A DNA stretch of 64,000 nt from Aeromicrobium marinum DSM 15272 (GCF_000160775.2 NZ_CM001024.1:2665241-2729240), one strand, 5' to 3'; positions 16,231 to 25,460 are shown, counted from the first letter of the stretch. Notes: generated from the letters alone by a model not told the origin. Numbers and translations: made by a program.

Positions 16231-17069
16231 GCAGCGACGTCGTCGAGAACATGTCGGCCGGGGTCCACACCGGCTCCGGTCCTGTCGTCAGCGTCGAGGA
16301 CGTCGAGCTGCGCTTCTCCGGCGTGACCGCGCTGTCGGGCGTCAGCTTCGACGTCCACGACGACGAGCTGTTCGCCATCATCGGCCCCAACGGAGCCGGC
16401 AAGACCTCGATCTTCAACGTCCTGTCGGGCGTGTACCGGCCGCAGGTCGGGTCGGTCACGTTCCGCGGCGAGTCGATCCTGGGGCGCAAGCCGCACAAGA
16501 TCGCCGGTCTCGGCATGGCCCGCACCTTCCAGAACATCGAGCTGTTCGAGAATCTCAACGTCGTCGACAACCTGATGCTCGGCCGGCACCACCACGTGGG
16601 CTACGGCTGGCCGTCGGCGGTCGCCTGGCTCGGCAGGGCCCGGGCCGCCGAGGTCCGCAACCGGCGACGCTGCGAGGAGATCATCGACTTCCTCGAGATC
16701 GAGGCCTACCGGCAGCTGCCCGTCGGCCTGCTGCCCTACGGCGTGCAGAAGCGGATCGAGCTGGGCCGGGCCCTGGCCATGGAGCCGGCGCTGCTGCTGC
16801 TCGACGAGCCGGTGGCGGGCATGAACGGCGAGGAGACCGAGGACATGGCCCGGTTCATCCTCGACATCAAGGCCGAGCTGCACATCCCGATGATCCTCGT
16901 CGAGCACGACATGGGACTCGTGATGGACCTGGCCGACCGGGTGCTGGCGATGGACTTCGGTCGTCCGCTCGTGACCGGCACGCCCGCCGAGGTCCAGGCG
17001 CACCCGGAGGTCATCCGCGCCTACCTGGGCACTGCCGACGACACCCCCGACGAGGAGCCCTCCGCATGA
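16218..17069 (+). CDS. livG: branched-chain-type ABC transporter ATP-binding protein (LivG-like)
   Basis: This 283-residue ATPase is the second nucleotide-binding subunit of the importer. Walker A is GPNGAGKTS, the segment GMARTFQNIELFENLNVVDN is typical of LivG, and Walker B with the H-loop reads LLLLDEPVAGM and ILVEHDMGLVM. The signature motif is weaker (LLPYGVQKRIELGRAL). The GTG at 16218 lies inside the end of livF; a GTG nine bases later is an alternative start. The stop overlaps the ligase ATG (ATGA). Confidence 0.93.
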   Translation: MAVVSSDVVENMSAGVHTGSGPVVSVEDVELRFSGVTALSGVSFDVHDDELFAIIGPNGAGKTSIFNVLSGVYRPQVGSVTFRGESILGRKPHKIAGLGMARTFQNIELFENLNVVDNLMLGRHHHVGYGWPSAVAWLGRARAAEVRNRRRCEEIIDFLEIEAYRQLPVGLLPYGVQKRIELGRALAMEPALLLLDEPVAGMNGEETEDMARFILDIKAELHIPMILVEHDMGLVMDLADRVLAMDFGRPLVTGTPAEVQAHPEVIRAYLGTADDTPDEEPSA

Positions 17070-18910
17070 CCACCCTGCCCTGGCTGGTGCGCGACCGCGC
17101 CGCCCGCATGCCCGACCGCATCGCCATGCGCGAGAAGTCCTTCGGCATCTGGGAGGAGGTGACCTGGGCGCAGTACTGGGAGCGGTCCACCCTGGTCGCC
17201 CACGGCCTGCTGGCGCTCGGTGTCGAGCCCGGCGACCGGATCGCGGTGCACAGCGAGAACCGCCGGGAGTGGCTGTACTGCGACATCGGCATCACGTCGG
17301 TGCGCGCCGCGACGGTCGGTCTGTACCCCACGAACCCGTCGCCGGAGGTCCTCCACGTGCTGCGTGACTCCGGGTCGCGCGTGCTGTTCGCCGAGGACCA
17401 GGAGCAGCTCGACAAGGCGCTCGACGTCATCGACGAGCTGCCGCACCTCGAACGCATCGTCTACCTGGAGCCCCGGGGCATCCAGGGGCACTACACCGAC
17501 GGGCGGCTGCTGTCGTGGGAGGAGTTCGTCGCACTCGGCGAGCAGCACCGCTCGCAGCACCCCGGCTCGCTCGACGAGCGGCTGGAGGCGGTCGAGCCGT
17601 CCGACCTGGCCACGCTGGTCTACACGTCGGGCACCACCGGCCCGCCCAAGGGCGCGATGCTGACCCAGGCCAACATCACCTTCGTCCTCGACACGCTGCA
17701 GGGGCAGAGCGCGTTCGTCAGCCCGCCGGCGAACGAGAAGGACCTGGTCCTGTCGTACCTGCCGCTGTGCCACGTGGCCGAGCGGGTGTTCACCACCTGG
17801 TTCAACGCCGCCGTGGGCACCCAGGTCAACTTCGCCGAGTCGATCGACACCGTGCAGCTGAACCTGCGGGAGGTCCAGCCCACCTTGGTCTTCGGCGTCC
17901 CCCGCATCTGGGAGAAGATCGCCGCCGGCGTGCAGGTCCGCATGGCGGGCGCCTCCCGCATCAAGCGGGCCAACTACGCGGTGTGGATGAAGGTCGCGAG
18001 CTGGATCGGCCGCACCCTGGTCGAGCGGCAGGGCAAGCACACCGTCGGCACCCGGATCGCGTACGCGGTCGGCTGGGTGATGCTGTACCGCCCGCTGCGC
18101 GAACGCATCGGGCTGGCCAAGACCCGCTACGCCGCGTCCGGCGCCGCCCCGATCTCGCCGGAGGTGCTGGAGTTCTTCATGGGCCTGGGCCTGCCGATGT
18201 TCGAGGTCTACGGCATGACCGAGAACAGCGCCATCGCGACGGCCAACATGGCCGGACGGGTGCGGGTCGGCACGGTCGGTGAGCCGCAGCCGGGTGCCGA
18301 GGTGCGCATCGACGAGGAGACCGGCGAGATCCTCACCCGGCACGCCGGCACCTTCGCCGGCTACTGGAACAACCCCGAGGCGACCGCGTCGACGATCGAC
18401 GCCGACGGCTGGTTGCACACCGGCGACGTGGGCACGTGGGTCGACGGCACGCACCTGAAGATCACCGACCGCATCAAGGACATCATCATCACCGCGGGCG
18501 GCAAGAACATCTCGCCGAGCGAGATCGAGAACAGCCTCAAGGCCTCCCCGTTCGTCAAGGAGGCGCTGGTCATCGGTGACCGGCGCAAGTACCTCACCGC
18601 GCTGATCGGCATCGAGCTCGACACCGTCGGCGCGTGGGCGCAGCGGCGCAAGATCGCGTACACGACGTACCGCGACCTCACCACCAAGCCCGAGGTCATC
18701 GCCCTGGTGCAGAAGGTCGTCGACGAGACCAACGAGAAGTTCGCCGCCGTCGAGACCCTCAAGGCGTTCCACCTCATCCCCAAGGAGCTCGACCACGACG
18801 CGGGCGAGCTCACCGCCACCCAGAAGGTCAAGCGGTCGGCGGTCATGGGGCAGTTCGAGACCGAGATCGAGGCCATGTACGGCGCGACCACCCAAGGAGC
18901 CGCACGATGA
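17066..18910 (+). CDS. AMP-forming long-chain acyl-CoA synthetase inside the Liv operon
   Basis: This 614-residue ANL-superfamily enzyme activates a carboxylic acid with ATP to the acyl-AMP and then the CoA thioester. The P-loop is YTSGTTGPPKGAML near residue 190; later come VYGMTENSAIATANMAGR, GWLHTGDVG and the catalytic-lysine region IKDIIITAGGKNISPSEIEN. Overall it resembles FadD15-type long-chain ligases. Both ends overlap neighbours by ATGA (livG before, livH after), which shows it is built into the transporter operon. That suggests the imported substrate is trapped as its CoA ester at once. The substrate cannot be read from the sequence. Confidence 0.92.
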   Translation: MTTLPWLVRDRAARMPDRIAMREKSFGIWEEVTWAQYWERSTLVAHGLLALGVEPGDRIAVHSENRREWLYCDIGITSVRAATVGLYPTNPSPEVLHVLRDSGSRVLFAEDQEQLDKALDVIDELPHLERIVYLEPRGIQGHYTDGRLLSWEEFVALGEQHRSQHPGSLDERLEAVEPSDLATLVYTSGTTGPPKGAMLTQANITFVLDTLQGQSAFVSPPANEKDLVLSYLPLCHVAERVFTTWFNAAVGTQVNFAESIDTVQLNLREVQPTLVFGVPRIWEKIAAGVQVRMAGASRIKRANYAVWMKVASWIGRTLVERQGKHTVGTRIAYAVGWVMLYRPLRERIGLAKTRYAASGAAPISPEVLEFFMGLGLPMFEVYGMTENSAIATANMAGRVRVGTVGEPQPGAEVRIDEETGEILTRHAGTFAGYWNNPEATASTIDADGWLHTGDVGTWVDGTHLKITDRIKDIIITAGGKNISPSEIENSLKASPFVKEALVIGDRRKYLTALIGIELDTVGAWAQRRKIAYTTYRDLTTKPEVIALVQKVVDETNEKFAAVETLKAFHLIPKELDHDAGELTATQKVKRSAVMGQFETEIEAMYGATTQGAAR

Positions 18911-19803
18911 CCACCTTCCTGCAGGCCGTCGTCAACGGCTTCGGCCAGGGGTCGATCTACGCCCTGCTGGCGCTCGGCTACGTCATGATCTACAAGTCGA
19001 CGAAGGTCATCTCCTTCGCGCAGCCGGCCCTCATGGTGATCGGCGGCCTGTTCGCCTACCACTTCACCCGCGAGTTCGGCCTGCCGTTCTGGATCGGCAT
19101 GGCGCTGGCGATCGTCGCCGGAGCCATCGTGGGCATGATCGTCGAGCGCCTCGCGCTGCGGCCGATGATCGGCAAGCCGGTGTTCACCCTGGCGATCATC
19201 ACGATCGGCGTCGACATCGTGCTGCGCATCATCTCGAACCGCTACATCGGCGTGGAGTCGCGCATCGTGACCTATCCGAACGGCAGCAACCGGATCTCGA
19301 TCGGCGAGATCTCGATCACCCAGCAGCGGCTCGGCCTGATCGCCGTCACCGCGGTCACCGTGGTGGCCCTCGGACTGTTCTTCCGGTACTCGCGCACCGG
19401 ACTGGCGATGCGGGCCACCGCCCTGGACCAGGAGACCGCCCTCGCGCAGGGCATCCGGGTCGGCGTGATCTTCGCCCTGGCCTGGGCCATCGCAGGTGGG
19501 CTGGCCGCCATCGCCGGCACGTTCGTCGCGACCGGGGCCGCCGGCATCGACCAGAACACCTGGATCATCGCCCTCAAGGCGCTGCCGGCGATCATCATCG
19601 GCGGGCTGGACTCCCTGCAGGGCGCCGTCATCGGCGGCCTGGCGGTGGGCCTGGTCGAGGCGCTCACCGCGACCTACCAGCCCGACTACGCCCCGTGGCT
19701 GGGCAACAACTTCGCCCTGGTCGCGCCCTACGCGCTGATGCTGCTGGTGTTGCTGGTCAGACCCTACGGACTCTTCGGCACCAAGGAGGTGGAGCGCGTA
19801 TGA
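18907..19803 (+). CDS. livH: branched-chain-type ABC transporter permease (LivH-like)
   Basis: This 298-residue protein has about eight hydrophobic segments and the LivH pattern: VVNGFGQGSIYALLALGYVM at the start, FAQPALMVIGGLFAY, and the cytoplasmic EAA-like loop RATALDQETALAQGIRV. The C-terminal GLDSLQGAVIGGLAVGLVEA is also typical. The ATG at 18907 overlaps the ligase stop. The frame is open upstream, but that part is a shadow of the ligase. Its own stop overlaps the ATG of a tiny ORF (GTATGAGC). Confidence 0.93.
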   Translation: MTTFLQAVVNGFGQGSIYALLALGYVMIYKSTKVISFAQPALMVIGGLFAYHFTREFGLPFWIGMALAIVAGAIVGMIVERLALRPMIGKPVFTLAIITIGVDIVLRIISNRYIGVESRIVTYPNGSNRISIGEISITQQRLGLIAVTAVTVVALGLFFRYSRTGLAMRATALDQETALAQGIRVGVIFALAWAIAGGLAAIAGTFVATGAAGIDQNTWIIALKALPAIIIGGLDSLQGAVIGGLAVGLVEALTATYQPDYAPWLGNNFALVAPYALMLLVLLVRPYGLFGTKEVERV

Positions 19804-19877
19804 GCGAGCGAGCGGAGCACGGCGTCCTCGCGACGACATCCACGTCCACTGCCCTTCCCCAGGAGGTGTCGGCATGA
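19800..19877 (+). CDS. tiny coupled ORF 1 between livH and livM (25 aa)
   Basis: The ORF starts with an ATG that overlaps the livH stop and ends with a TGA that overlaps the next ATG. The peptide begins MSERAEHG and ends TALPQEVSA, with a Thr/Ser-rich middle. It is related to the second tiny ORF, which ends PALPTEVSA. The last 16 bases, GGAGGTGTCGGCATGA, include a good Shine-Dalgarno for the next start. It may be a real small protein, a duplicated leader that tunes livM translation, or a decayed duplication. Confidence 0.45.
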   Translation: MSERAEHGVLATTSTSTALPQEVSA

Positions 19878-19957
19878 GCGAGCCCCAGCGAGCGAACCAG
19901 GGGTCCGTCATGACGGCACCTACGTACCCTGCTCTTCCCACGGAGGTGTCGGCATGA
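19874..19957 (+). CDS. tiny coupled ORF 2 between livH and livM (27 aa)
   Basis: The ORF begins MSEPQRAN and ends PALPTEVSA. Its ATG overlaps the stop of tiny ORF 1 and its stop overlaps the livM ATG, each by ATGA. The region just before each start is a near-copy (CCTTCCCCAGGAGGTGTCGG versus TCTTCCCACGGAGGTGTCGG), so ORFs 1 and 2 arose by a roughly 77-bp tandem duplication or were kept as a repeated ribosome-loading module. No known domain is visible. Confidence 0.45.
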   Translation: MSEPQRANQGSVMTAPTYPALPTEVSA

Positions 19958-21084
19958 GCAGCACCGGTCTGCGCGGACGGCCCCTGGCCGTCACGAACTA
20001 CGCCCAGGACATGGGCCTGCTCAACACCCCGGCCAAGCGCCGGTCGACCCTGGCGATCGTCATCGCGTCGTTCGGTCTGCCGTTCCTGCTGACCAACGAC
20101 CTGCTGCTGGTGCTGACCCTCGGGCTGATCGCGTCGGTCGGGGCGATCGGCCTCAACCTGGTCACCGGCTACGCCGGCCAGGTGTCGCTGGGCCACGCGT
20201 TCTTCATCGGCCTCGGCGCCTACACCGGCGCCGTGCTGGGCGGTGACCCCGACGCCGCCGTGCGCGGCTACGGCCTGCCGCTGTACGTGTGGCTGCCCGC
20301 GGCCGGCGTGGTCGCCGCGATCGCCGGCCTGCTGGTCGGTCCCATCGCGGTGCGCCTGCGTGGCCTGTACCTGGCCATCGTGACCCTCGGCCTGGTCTTC
20401 CTCGGCGACCACATCTTCCGGGAGGCCCGCGAGTTCACCGGTGGGCCGGGCGTCGGCCGCCGCGGACCGAAGCTCGAGGCCTTCGGGATCGACTTCACGA
20501 CCACCGGCACCTACCTCGGGGTCGAGCTGAGCCGCGAACAGCTGCAGTTCTTCATGGCTCTCGTGTTCCTGATCATCTTCGCCGTGCTGGCCCGCAACAT
20601 CGCCCGGTCGGGCATCGGACGCGCGTTCTCGGCCGTCCGCGACCGCGACGTCGCCGCCGCGGTGGTCGGGGTCGACCTGACGAAGTACAAGATCATGGCG
20701 TTCGCGATGTCGTCGTTCTACGCCGGCGTCACCGGAGCCCTCTACTACGCCGTCGTCGGTGTCTTCGAGCCCAACACCTTCGGGCTGCTGCTCAGCATCC
20801 AGTACCTCGCGATGATCCTCATCGGCGGCGTCGCGACGATCACCGGCTCGATCATGGGTGCCCTCTTCGTGACCTCGCTGGGACGCATCTCCGGCGAGAT
20901 CGCCTCCTTCATGCCCTTCATCAGCACGACGTCGGGCTCGAGCGGCCTGTTGACGGTCTTCCAGCTGGAGGCCATCCTCTACGGCCTGTTGATCGTGGGC
21001 TTCCTGATCTTCGAACCACGGGGGTTGTTCGGGATCTGGATGCGGATACGCAACTACTGGAAGGGGTGGCCGTTCTCCTACTGA
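19954..21084 (+). CDS. livM: branched-chain-type ABC transporter permease (LivM-like)
   Basis: This 376-residue membrane protein has about nine hydrophobic segments. Diagnostic stretches are SVGAIGLNLVTGYAGQVSLG, HAFFIGLGAYTGAVLGG, the EAA-like loop GRAFSAVRDRDVAAAVVGVD, and ILIGGVATITGSIMGALFV. It pairs with LivH to form the channel. The ATG at 19954 has GGAGG nine bases upstream and overlaps the stop of the second tiny ORF. Confidence 0.93.
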   Translation: MSSTGLRGRPLAVTNYAQDMGLLNTPAKRRSTLAIVIASFGLPFLLTNDLLLVLTLGLIASVGAIGLNLVTGYAGQVSLGHAFFIGLGAYTGAVLGGDPDAAVRGYGLPLYVWLPAAGVVAAIAGLLVGPIAVRLRGLYLAIVTLGLVFLGDHIFREAREFTGGPGVGRRGPKLEAFGIDFTTTGTYLGVELSREQLQFFMALVFLIIFAVLARNIARSGIGRAFSAVRDRDVAAAVVGVDLTKYKIMAFAMSSFYAGVTGALYYAVVGVFEPNTFGLLLSIQYLAMILIGGVATITGSIMGALFVTSLGRISGEIASFMPFISTTSGSSGLLTVFQLEAILYGLLIVGFLIFEPRGLFGIWMRIRNYWKGWPFSY

Positions 21085-21162
21085 CTCAGGCGGATGTCCG
21101 CCCCTGACCCCGGTGTCCTCGATCGACGAGCCACCGTTCACCCTCCGAAAGGAACAGGCACC

Positions 21163-22446
21163 ATGAACCGATCCCTCCTGCGACTCGCCGTCGGCGCCGC
21201 CGCCGCGAGTCTCGTCCTCACCGCGTGTCGCGGCGACGACGGTGGCAGCAGCGCTGCCGGTCCCGGCATCACCGACGAGCCCTGCCCCGGCGGCAACGCC
21301 GACAACGGCTGCATCTACCTCGGCGCCATCTCCGACCTGACGCGTGGACCGTTCGCGCCGCTGGCCGTCCCGATCACCGACGCCCAGAAGGCGTTCTGGG
21401 AGCGCGTCAACGCCGACGGCGGCGTCGGCGGCTACGACATCAACCTCGAGGAGTACATCGCCGACGCGGAGTACAACCCCGAGCTGCACAACCGTGAGTA
21501 CCAGGAGATGCGCAACGACATCCTGGCCCTCGCCCAGACGCTCGGCTCCTCGCAGACCCTCGCGATCATCGAGGACATGCGTTCGGACGACGTGCTCGGT
21601 GTCCCGGCCTCGTGGAACTCGGCCTGGAACTTCGACGACCAGATCCTGGAGAGCGGTGCCAACTACTGCTTCGAGGCCATGAACGGCGTCGACTGGGCCG
21701 TGGCCGAGCGTGGCGTCTCCGAGACCGTCCTCGCGGTCGGTTACCCCGGCGACTACGGCGGAGACGCCGCTGCCGGTGTCGAGGCGGCGGCCGAGGCCAA
21801 CGGTCTGGAGTTCTCGCAGGTCGAGACGCCTCCGGGCCAGGACAACCAGGCCGGCGCGATCCAGCAGATCCTGGCGCAGCAGCCCGACCTGGTCTTCATC
21901 AGCACCGGCCCGGCCGAGATGGCCACGATCGTGGGCGGCTCCGCGGCCCAGGGCTTCACCGGCACCTTCGTCGGGTCCAGCCCGACGTGGAACCCGGCGC
22001 TGCTGCAGTCGGCGGCCGCTCCGGCCCTGGAGGCGCTGTACTTCCAGGCCGGTCCGTGGGGCCCGTTCGGCACCGAGACCGACGGCCACGCCGCCATGCG
22101 TGACGCGCTCGGTGACGTGACGCCGAACGACGGCTACACCGCCGGTTGGGCCTGGAGCTACCCGCTCCTGGCCGCGCTGGAGGCTGCGGCCGAGCTCGAC
22201 GGTGGCATCACGCGGGAGAACCTGCTCGCCGCCGCCGCGGATCTCGAAGAGGTCGACTACGAGGGCATGCTGCCCAACGAGGCCGGCAACTACGCCGGTG
22301 ACCCCTCCGAGGTCGCGTTCCGCCAGAGCGTGATCAGTGGCGTCGACACGTCCGCACCCACCGGTGTGGCGATCGTCCAGGAGTTCCAGGCCGGGCCGAC
22401 GGCCACGGACTACGACTTCAGTTCGCCCTGCTTCTCGCTGAACTAG
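21163..22446 (+). CDS. livK: ABC transporter substrate-binding lipoprotein (LivK-like)
   Basis: This 427-residue protein has a lipoprotein signal with the lipobox LVLTAC (Cys22), then a periplasmic-binding-protein type I (Leu/Ile/Val-binding) domain. Segments such as GCIYLGAISDLTRGPFAPLA, AQKAFWERVNADGGVGGYDI and VAVGYPGDYGGDAAAGV fit this family. It would capture the substrate outside the membrane for LivHM. The ATG at 21163 follows GAAAGGAACAGG; the 78-bp gap after livM is the largest in the operon. A long hairpin terminator follows the stop. Confidence 0.92.
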   Translation: MNRSLLRLAVGAAAASLVLTACRGDDGGSSAAGPGITDEPCPGGNADNGCIYLGAISDLTRGPFAPLAVPITDAQKAFWERVNADGGVGGYDINLEEYIADAEYNPELHNREYQEMRNDILALAQTLGSSQTLAIIEDMRSDDVLGVPASWNSAWNFDDQILESGANYCFEAMNGVDWAVAERGVSETVLAVGYPGDYGGDAAAGVEAAAEANGLEFSQVETPPGQDNQAGAIQQILAQQPDLVFISTGPAEMATIVGGSAAQGFTGTFVGSSPTWNPALLQSAAAPALEALYFQAGPWGPFGTETDGHAAMRDALGDVTPNDGYTAGWAWSYPLLAALEAAAELDGGITRENLLAAAADLEEVDYEGMLPNEAGNYAGDPSEVAFRQSVISGVDTSAPTGVAIVQEFQAGPTATDYDFSSPCFSLN

Positions 22447-22453
22447 TCACCTG

Positions 22454-22499
22454 ACGACGAAGGGCCTGGTCTCCGTGAGGAGACCGGGCCCTTCGTCGT
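22454..22499. terminator. bidirectional terminator between livK and the second acyl-CoA ligase
   Basis: A 21-bp stem with one G-U pair (ACGACGAAGGGCCTGGTCTC with its complement) and a GTGA loop lies seven bases after the livK stop and seven bases from the convergent ligase stop. Confidence 0.85.
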
Positions 22500-22506
22500 G
22501 GGTGGG

Positions 22507-24345
22507 TCAGCCGTAGAGGCGGTCGATGACGTCGGCGTACTTGCTGACCACGACCCGGCGCTTGAGCTTGAGCGTCGGGGTGAGCTCCTCGCTCTCGGCC
22601 GTCCACTCCTGCGACAGCAGCTCGAACGCCTTGACCTGCTCGGGCCGTGACAACCGGGCGTTGGCCGCCTCGACCGCCTGGCCCACCGCTGCCCGCACGG
22701 CGGGGTGCTGCGCCAGCTCGGCCAGCGAACCGGCCTCGAGGCCCATCTTCTGGGCGATCAGCGGGGCGATCTCGCCGTCCAGCGTCAGCACGGCGACGAC
22801 GTACGGCCGGCCCTCGCCGATCACCATGGCGTGGCCGATGAACGGGCTCTCCTTGAGGTAGTTCTCGATGTTCGACGGGGCGATGTTCTTGCCCGACGAG
22901 GTGATGATCATCTCCTTCTTGCGGTCGACGACCGAGAGGAAGCCCTCGTCGTCCAGCGTGCCGATGTCGCCGGTGTGGATCCACCCGTCGGCATCGATGA
23001 GCTCCGCGGTCGCCTCCGGGTTGCCGAGGTAGCCCGGCGTGGTGATCGGACCCCGCACGCAGATCTCGCCGTCGTCGGCGATCCTGGCCTCGACACCGGC
23101 GAGCGGCCGGCCCACCGTGCCGAGCCGGAACGACCCGGGTCCGTTGGAGGTGGCCGAACCGGTGGTCTCGGTCATCCCGTACACGTCGAAGATCCGGAGG
23201 CCGAGTCCGGCGAAGAACTTCGCCACGTCGACCGGCATCGGCGCCGCGGCCGACGCCGCCCACTCCACCCGGTCCAGGCCCAGCGCGGCCCGCAGGTGGG
23301 TCAGCACCGCGGCGTCCATCGCCTCGAACTGCGCCTGCAGCTCCGGCGGGGTGGTGCGTCCGACCTGGGTCGACTCGACGTACGCCAGGCCGATCTCCAG
23401 CGCCTTCTCGATGCCCGCCTTGCGCGCCTCGTCGGTCTCGGCCGCGAGCTTGGCCGCCACCCCGGTCCGGATCTTCTCCCACACGCGCGGCACACCGAAG
23501 AACCGCGTCGGCCGGACCTCGGCGAGCGCCGGCGCCAGCTGGGCCGGGTCGGCGATCAGGTGCACGTGGCCGCCCTGGTACTGCGGCACGTACATGCCGA
23601 GCACCCGTTCGGCGATGTGCGCGAACGGCAGGTAGGAGATCGACGTGCCGGTGCCCTCGAGCTCGCCGGTGCGCAGTGAGCTGACGACCTCGAACAGGAT
23701 GCCGCCGTGGGTCAGCACCACGCCCTTGGGATTGCCGGTGGTGCCCGAGGTGTACAGGATCGTCAGGGGGTCGTCGGCGGTGATGCCCTCGATCCGGCGG
23801 TCGACCTCGGCCAGGTCGGCCGGCGATCCGGACGCCTCGAACTCGGCCCAGCCGGTGGCACGGTCGTCGTCGGGCACCGCGCCCTCGTCCATCACCACGA
23901 TCCGCAGGATCTCCGGCCGTTCGGCCAGCGCGGTGGACCACCGCTCCAGCTGGTCGGCGCCCTCGAGCACCACCACGACCGGCGTGCTGTGCCCGGCCAC
24001 GTAGGCGACCTGCTCGGGCGCGAGGGTCGCGTAGACCGACATGGGCGTGGCGCCGGCGTGCACCGCGCCGAGGTCGGCGAGCACGTGCTCGGTGCGGCTG
24101 GACGCCATGATCGCGACGGTGTCCCCGGGCCGGACACCCGCCGCGACGTACGCCGCGCCGAGCTCACGGGCCCGACGATGGACGTCGCCCCAGGTCGAGG
24201 TGCGCCACCCGGTGCCGTCGGCCGTCCTGCGGTCCGAGTAGTCCGGATCGCCGCCGTGCTCGGCGGCCGTGCGGGCCAGCGCAGCGGGCAGGGTCAGTCC
24301 GTCGATCTCGGCAAGGATCTCGGCGCGGTCGTCGAGGGTCGTCAT
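22507..24345 (-). CDS. AMP-forming long-chain acyl-CoA synthetase (FadD15-like)
   Basis: This 612-residue ANL enzyme forms acyl-CoA from long-chain fatty acids. Motifs are ILYTSGTTGNPKGVVLTHGG near residue 185, ISYLPFAHIAERV, DVYGMTETTGSATSNG, DGWIHTGDIG and KEMIITSSGKNIAPSNIEN. The ATG at 24345 sits behind AGGAG; an upstream in-frame ATG at 24378 has no such site. It is convergent with the Liv operon, which encodes another ligase of the same superfamily, so this locus holds two. It appears to be monocistronic. Confidence 0.92.
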   Translation of the reverse strand: MTTLDDRAEILAEIDGLTLPAALARTAAEHGGDPDYSDRRTADGTGWRTSTWGDVHRRARELGAAYVAAGVRPGDTVAIMASSRTEHVLADLGAVHAGATPMSVYATLAPEQVAYVAGHSTPVVVVLEGADQLERWSTALAERPEILRIVVMDEGAVPDDDRATGWAEFEASGSPADLAEVDRRIEGITADDPLTILYTSGTTGNPKGVVLTHGGILFEVVSSLRTGELEGTGTSISYLPFAHIAERVLGMYVPQYQGGHVHLIADPAQLAPALAEVRPTRFFGVPRVWEKIRTGVAAKLAAETDEARKAGIEKALEIGLAYVESTQVGRTTPPELQAQFEAMDAAVLTHLRAALGLDRVEWAASAAAPMPVDVAKFFAGLGLRIFDVYGMTETTGSATSNGPGSFRLGTVGRPLAGVEARIADDGEICVRGPITTPGYLGNPEATAELIDADGWIHTGDIGTLDDEGFLSVVDRKKEMIITSSGKNIAPSNIENYLKESPFIGHAMVIGEGRPYVVAVLTLDGEIAPLIAQKMGLEAGSLAELAQHPAVRAAVGQAVEAANARLSRPEQVKAFELLSQEWTAESEELTPTLKLKRRVVVSKYADVIDRLYG

Positions 24346-24420
24346 GGCGGGCTCCTGTGTGAGGGGGGTCACATCCATGATTCCGCACGCCGACCCGTTG
24401 CACCGCCGAACCCCGCCTCG

Positions 24421-24480
24421 ACTGGTCGAGCCCAGTGGTCGAGCCCAGTGGTCAGGCCAGTGGTCAGACCCCCGTGGTCA
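24421..24480. repeat. short imperfect tandem repeat
   Basis: CAGTGGTC recurs at 24433, 24446 and 24458, with ACTGGTC at 24421 and CGTGGTCA at the end, giving imperfect 12-13 bp units (CAGTGGTCGAGCC). It fills most of the gap between the DUF808 gene stop and the upstream acyl-CoA ligase start. Confidence 0.5.
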
Positions 24481-25398
24481 GGCGTGCCGGCGTCGGGGCA
24501 CCAGGTGCATCACCGCGACCGCGACGGCACCGGCGACGACCCCGAGCACGGCCGAGAAGCCGGTGTTCACCAGCCAGCCGGCCGCACCGCCACCGACGGC
24601 CTCCTCGACGTGGTGCACCGCGTCGTACGGCGCCGACCAGCCCAGGTCGTCGATGCCCACCAGCAGGATGTGGCCGCCGACCCACAGCATGGCCACGACC
24701 CCCACCGCGGCCAGCACCCGCAGGAAGACCGGCATGGCGACGACGAGCCCGCGGCCGACCCGTTGGGCGACCGCGGAGGTGCGCTGGGCCAGGTGGAGTC
24801 CGATGTCGTCCATCTTCACGATCAGACCCACGGCCCCGTAGACCAGCGCCGTGATGCCCAGCGCGACGACGACCAGGATCAGCGCGCGCGACACGAACGG
24901 CTCGTCGCTGACCTCGTTGAGGGCGATGACCATGATCTCGGCCGACAGGATGAAGTCGGTGCGGATCGCGCCGGCGACCATCGTGGCCTCGTGGTCGGCA
25001 CCCGCTGCGGCGGCGACCGGGGCCTGGGGGGCGTGGTGCCCCGGGCCGAACTTCTCCCACAGCTTCTCGGCGCCCTCGAAGCACAGGTAGGTGCCGCCGA
25101 CCATGAGGATCGGGGTCAGCAGCCACGGCAGGAACTGGCTGAGCAGCAGGGCCGCCGGCAGGATGAACACCAGCTTGTTGCGCAACGACCCGGTGGCGAT
25201 CCGCCGGATGACCGACAGCTCACGGGCGGGGTCGAATCCCTGGACGTAGCGGGGGGTGACCGCGGCGTCGTCGACGACCACACCGGCCGCCTTGACCCCC
25301 GCGCGGCCGGCAGCCGCGCCGATGTCGTCGACCGAGGCCGCAGCCAGCCGGGCCAGGGCCGCGACGTCGTCGAGCAGGGCCACGAGTCCGCCGGCCAT
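24478..25398 (-). CDS. DUF808-family membrane protein
   Basis: This 306-residue protein matches the DUF808 (YedI) family of integral membrane proteins of unknown function. The N-terminal AGGLVALLDDVAALARLAA and DDAAVTPRYVQGFDPARELS are characteristic, followed by several TM segments, for example PAALLLSQFLPWLLTPILMV. The extension GPGHHAPQAPVAAAAGADHE is a loop between helices. The ATG at 25398 is 63 bp after the cca stop, so the two genes may be co-transcribed. It has the full family length. Confidence 0.88.
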   Translation of the reverse strand: MAGGLVALLDDVAALARLAAASVDDIGAAAGRAGVKAAGVVVDDAAVTPRYVQGFDPARELSVIRRIATGSLRNKLVFILPAALLLSQFLPWLLTPILMVGGTYLCFEGAEKLWEKFGPGHHAPQAPVAAAAGADHEATMVAGAIRTDFILSAEIMVIALNEVSDEPFVSRALILVVVALGITALVYGAVGLIVKMDDIGLHLAQRTSAVAQRVGRGLVVAMPVFLRVLAAVGVVAMLWVGGHILLVGIDDLGWSAPYDAVHHVEEAVGGGAAGWLVNTGFSAVLGVVAGAVAVAVMHLVPRRRHA

Positions 25399-25460
25399 CA
25401 GAGGTCACCCGTCGCGGCTGCAGTCACGTTCCCAGCGTAGTCCCACCGCCCGACAGCGGG

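Noticed and set aside
18361-22089. A 1,242-codon minus-strand open frame opposite the Liv operon
   Set aside because: Its translation is Arg/Gly/Asp-rich with no domain, and it mirrors real genes on the plus strand. Long antisense frames are expected at this GC content.
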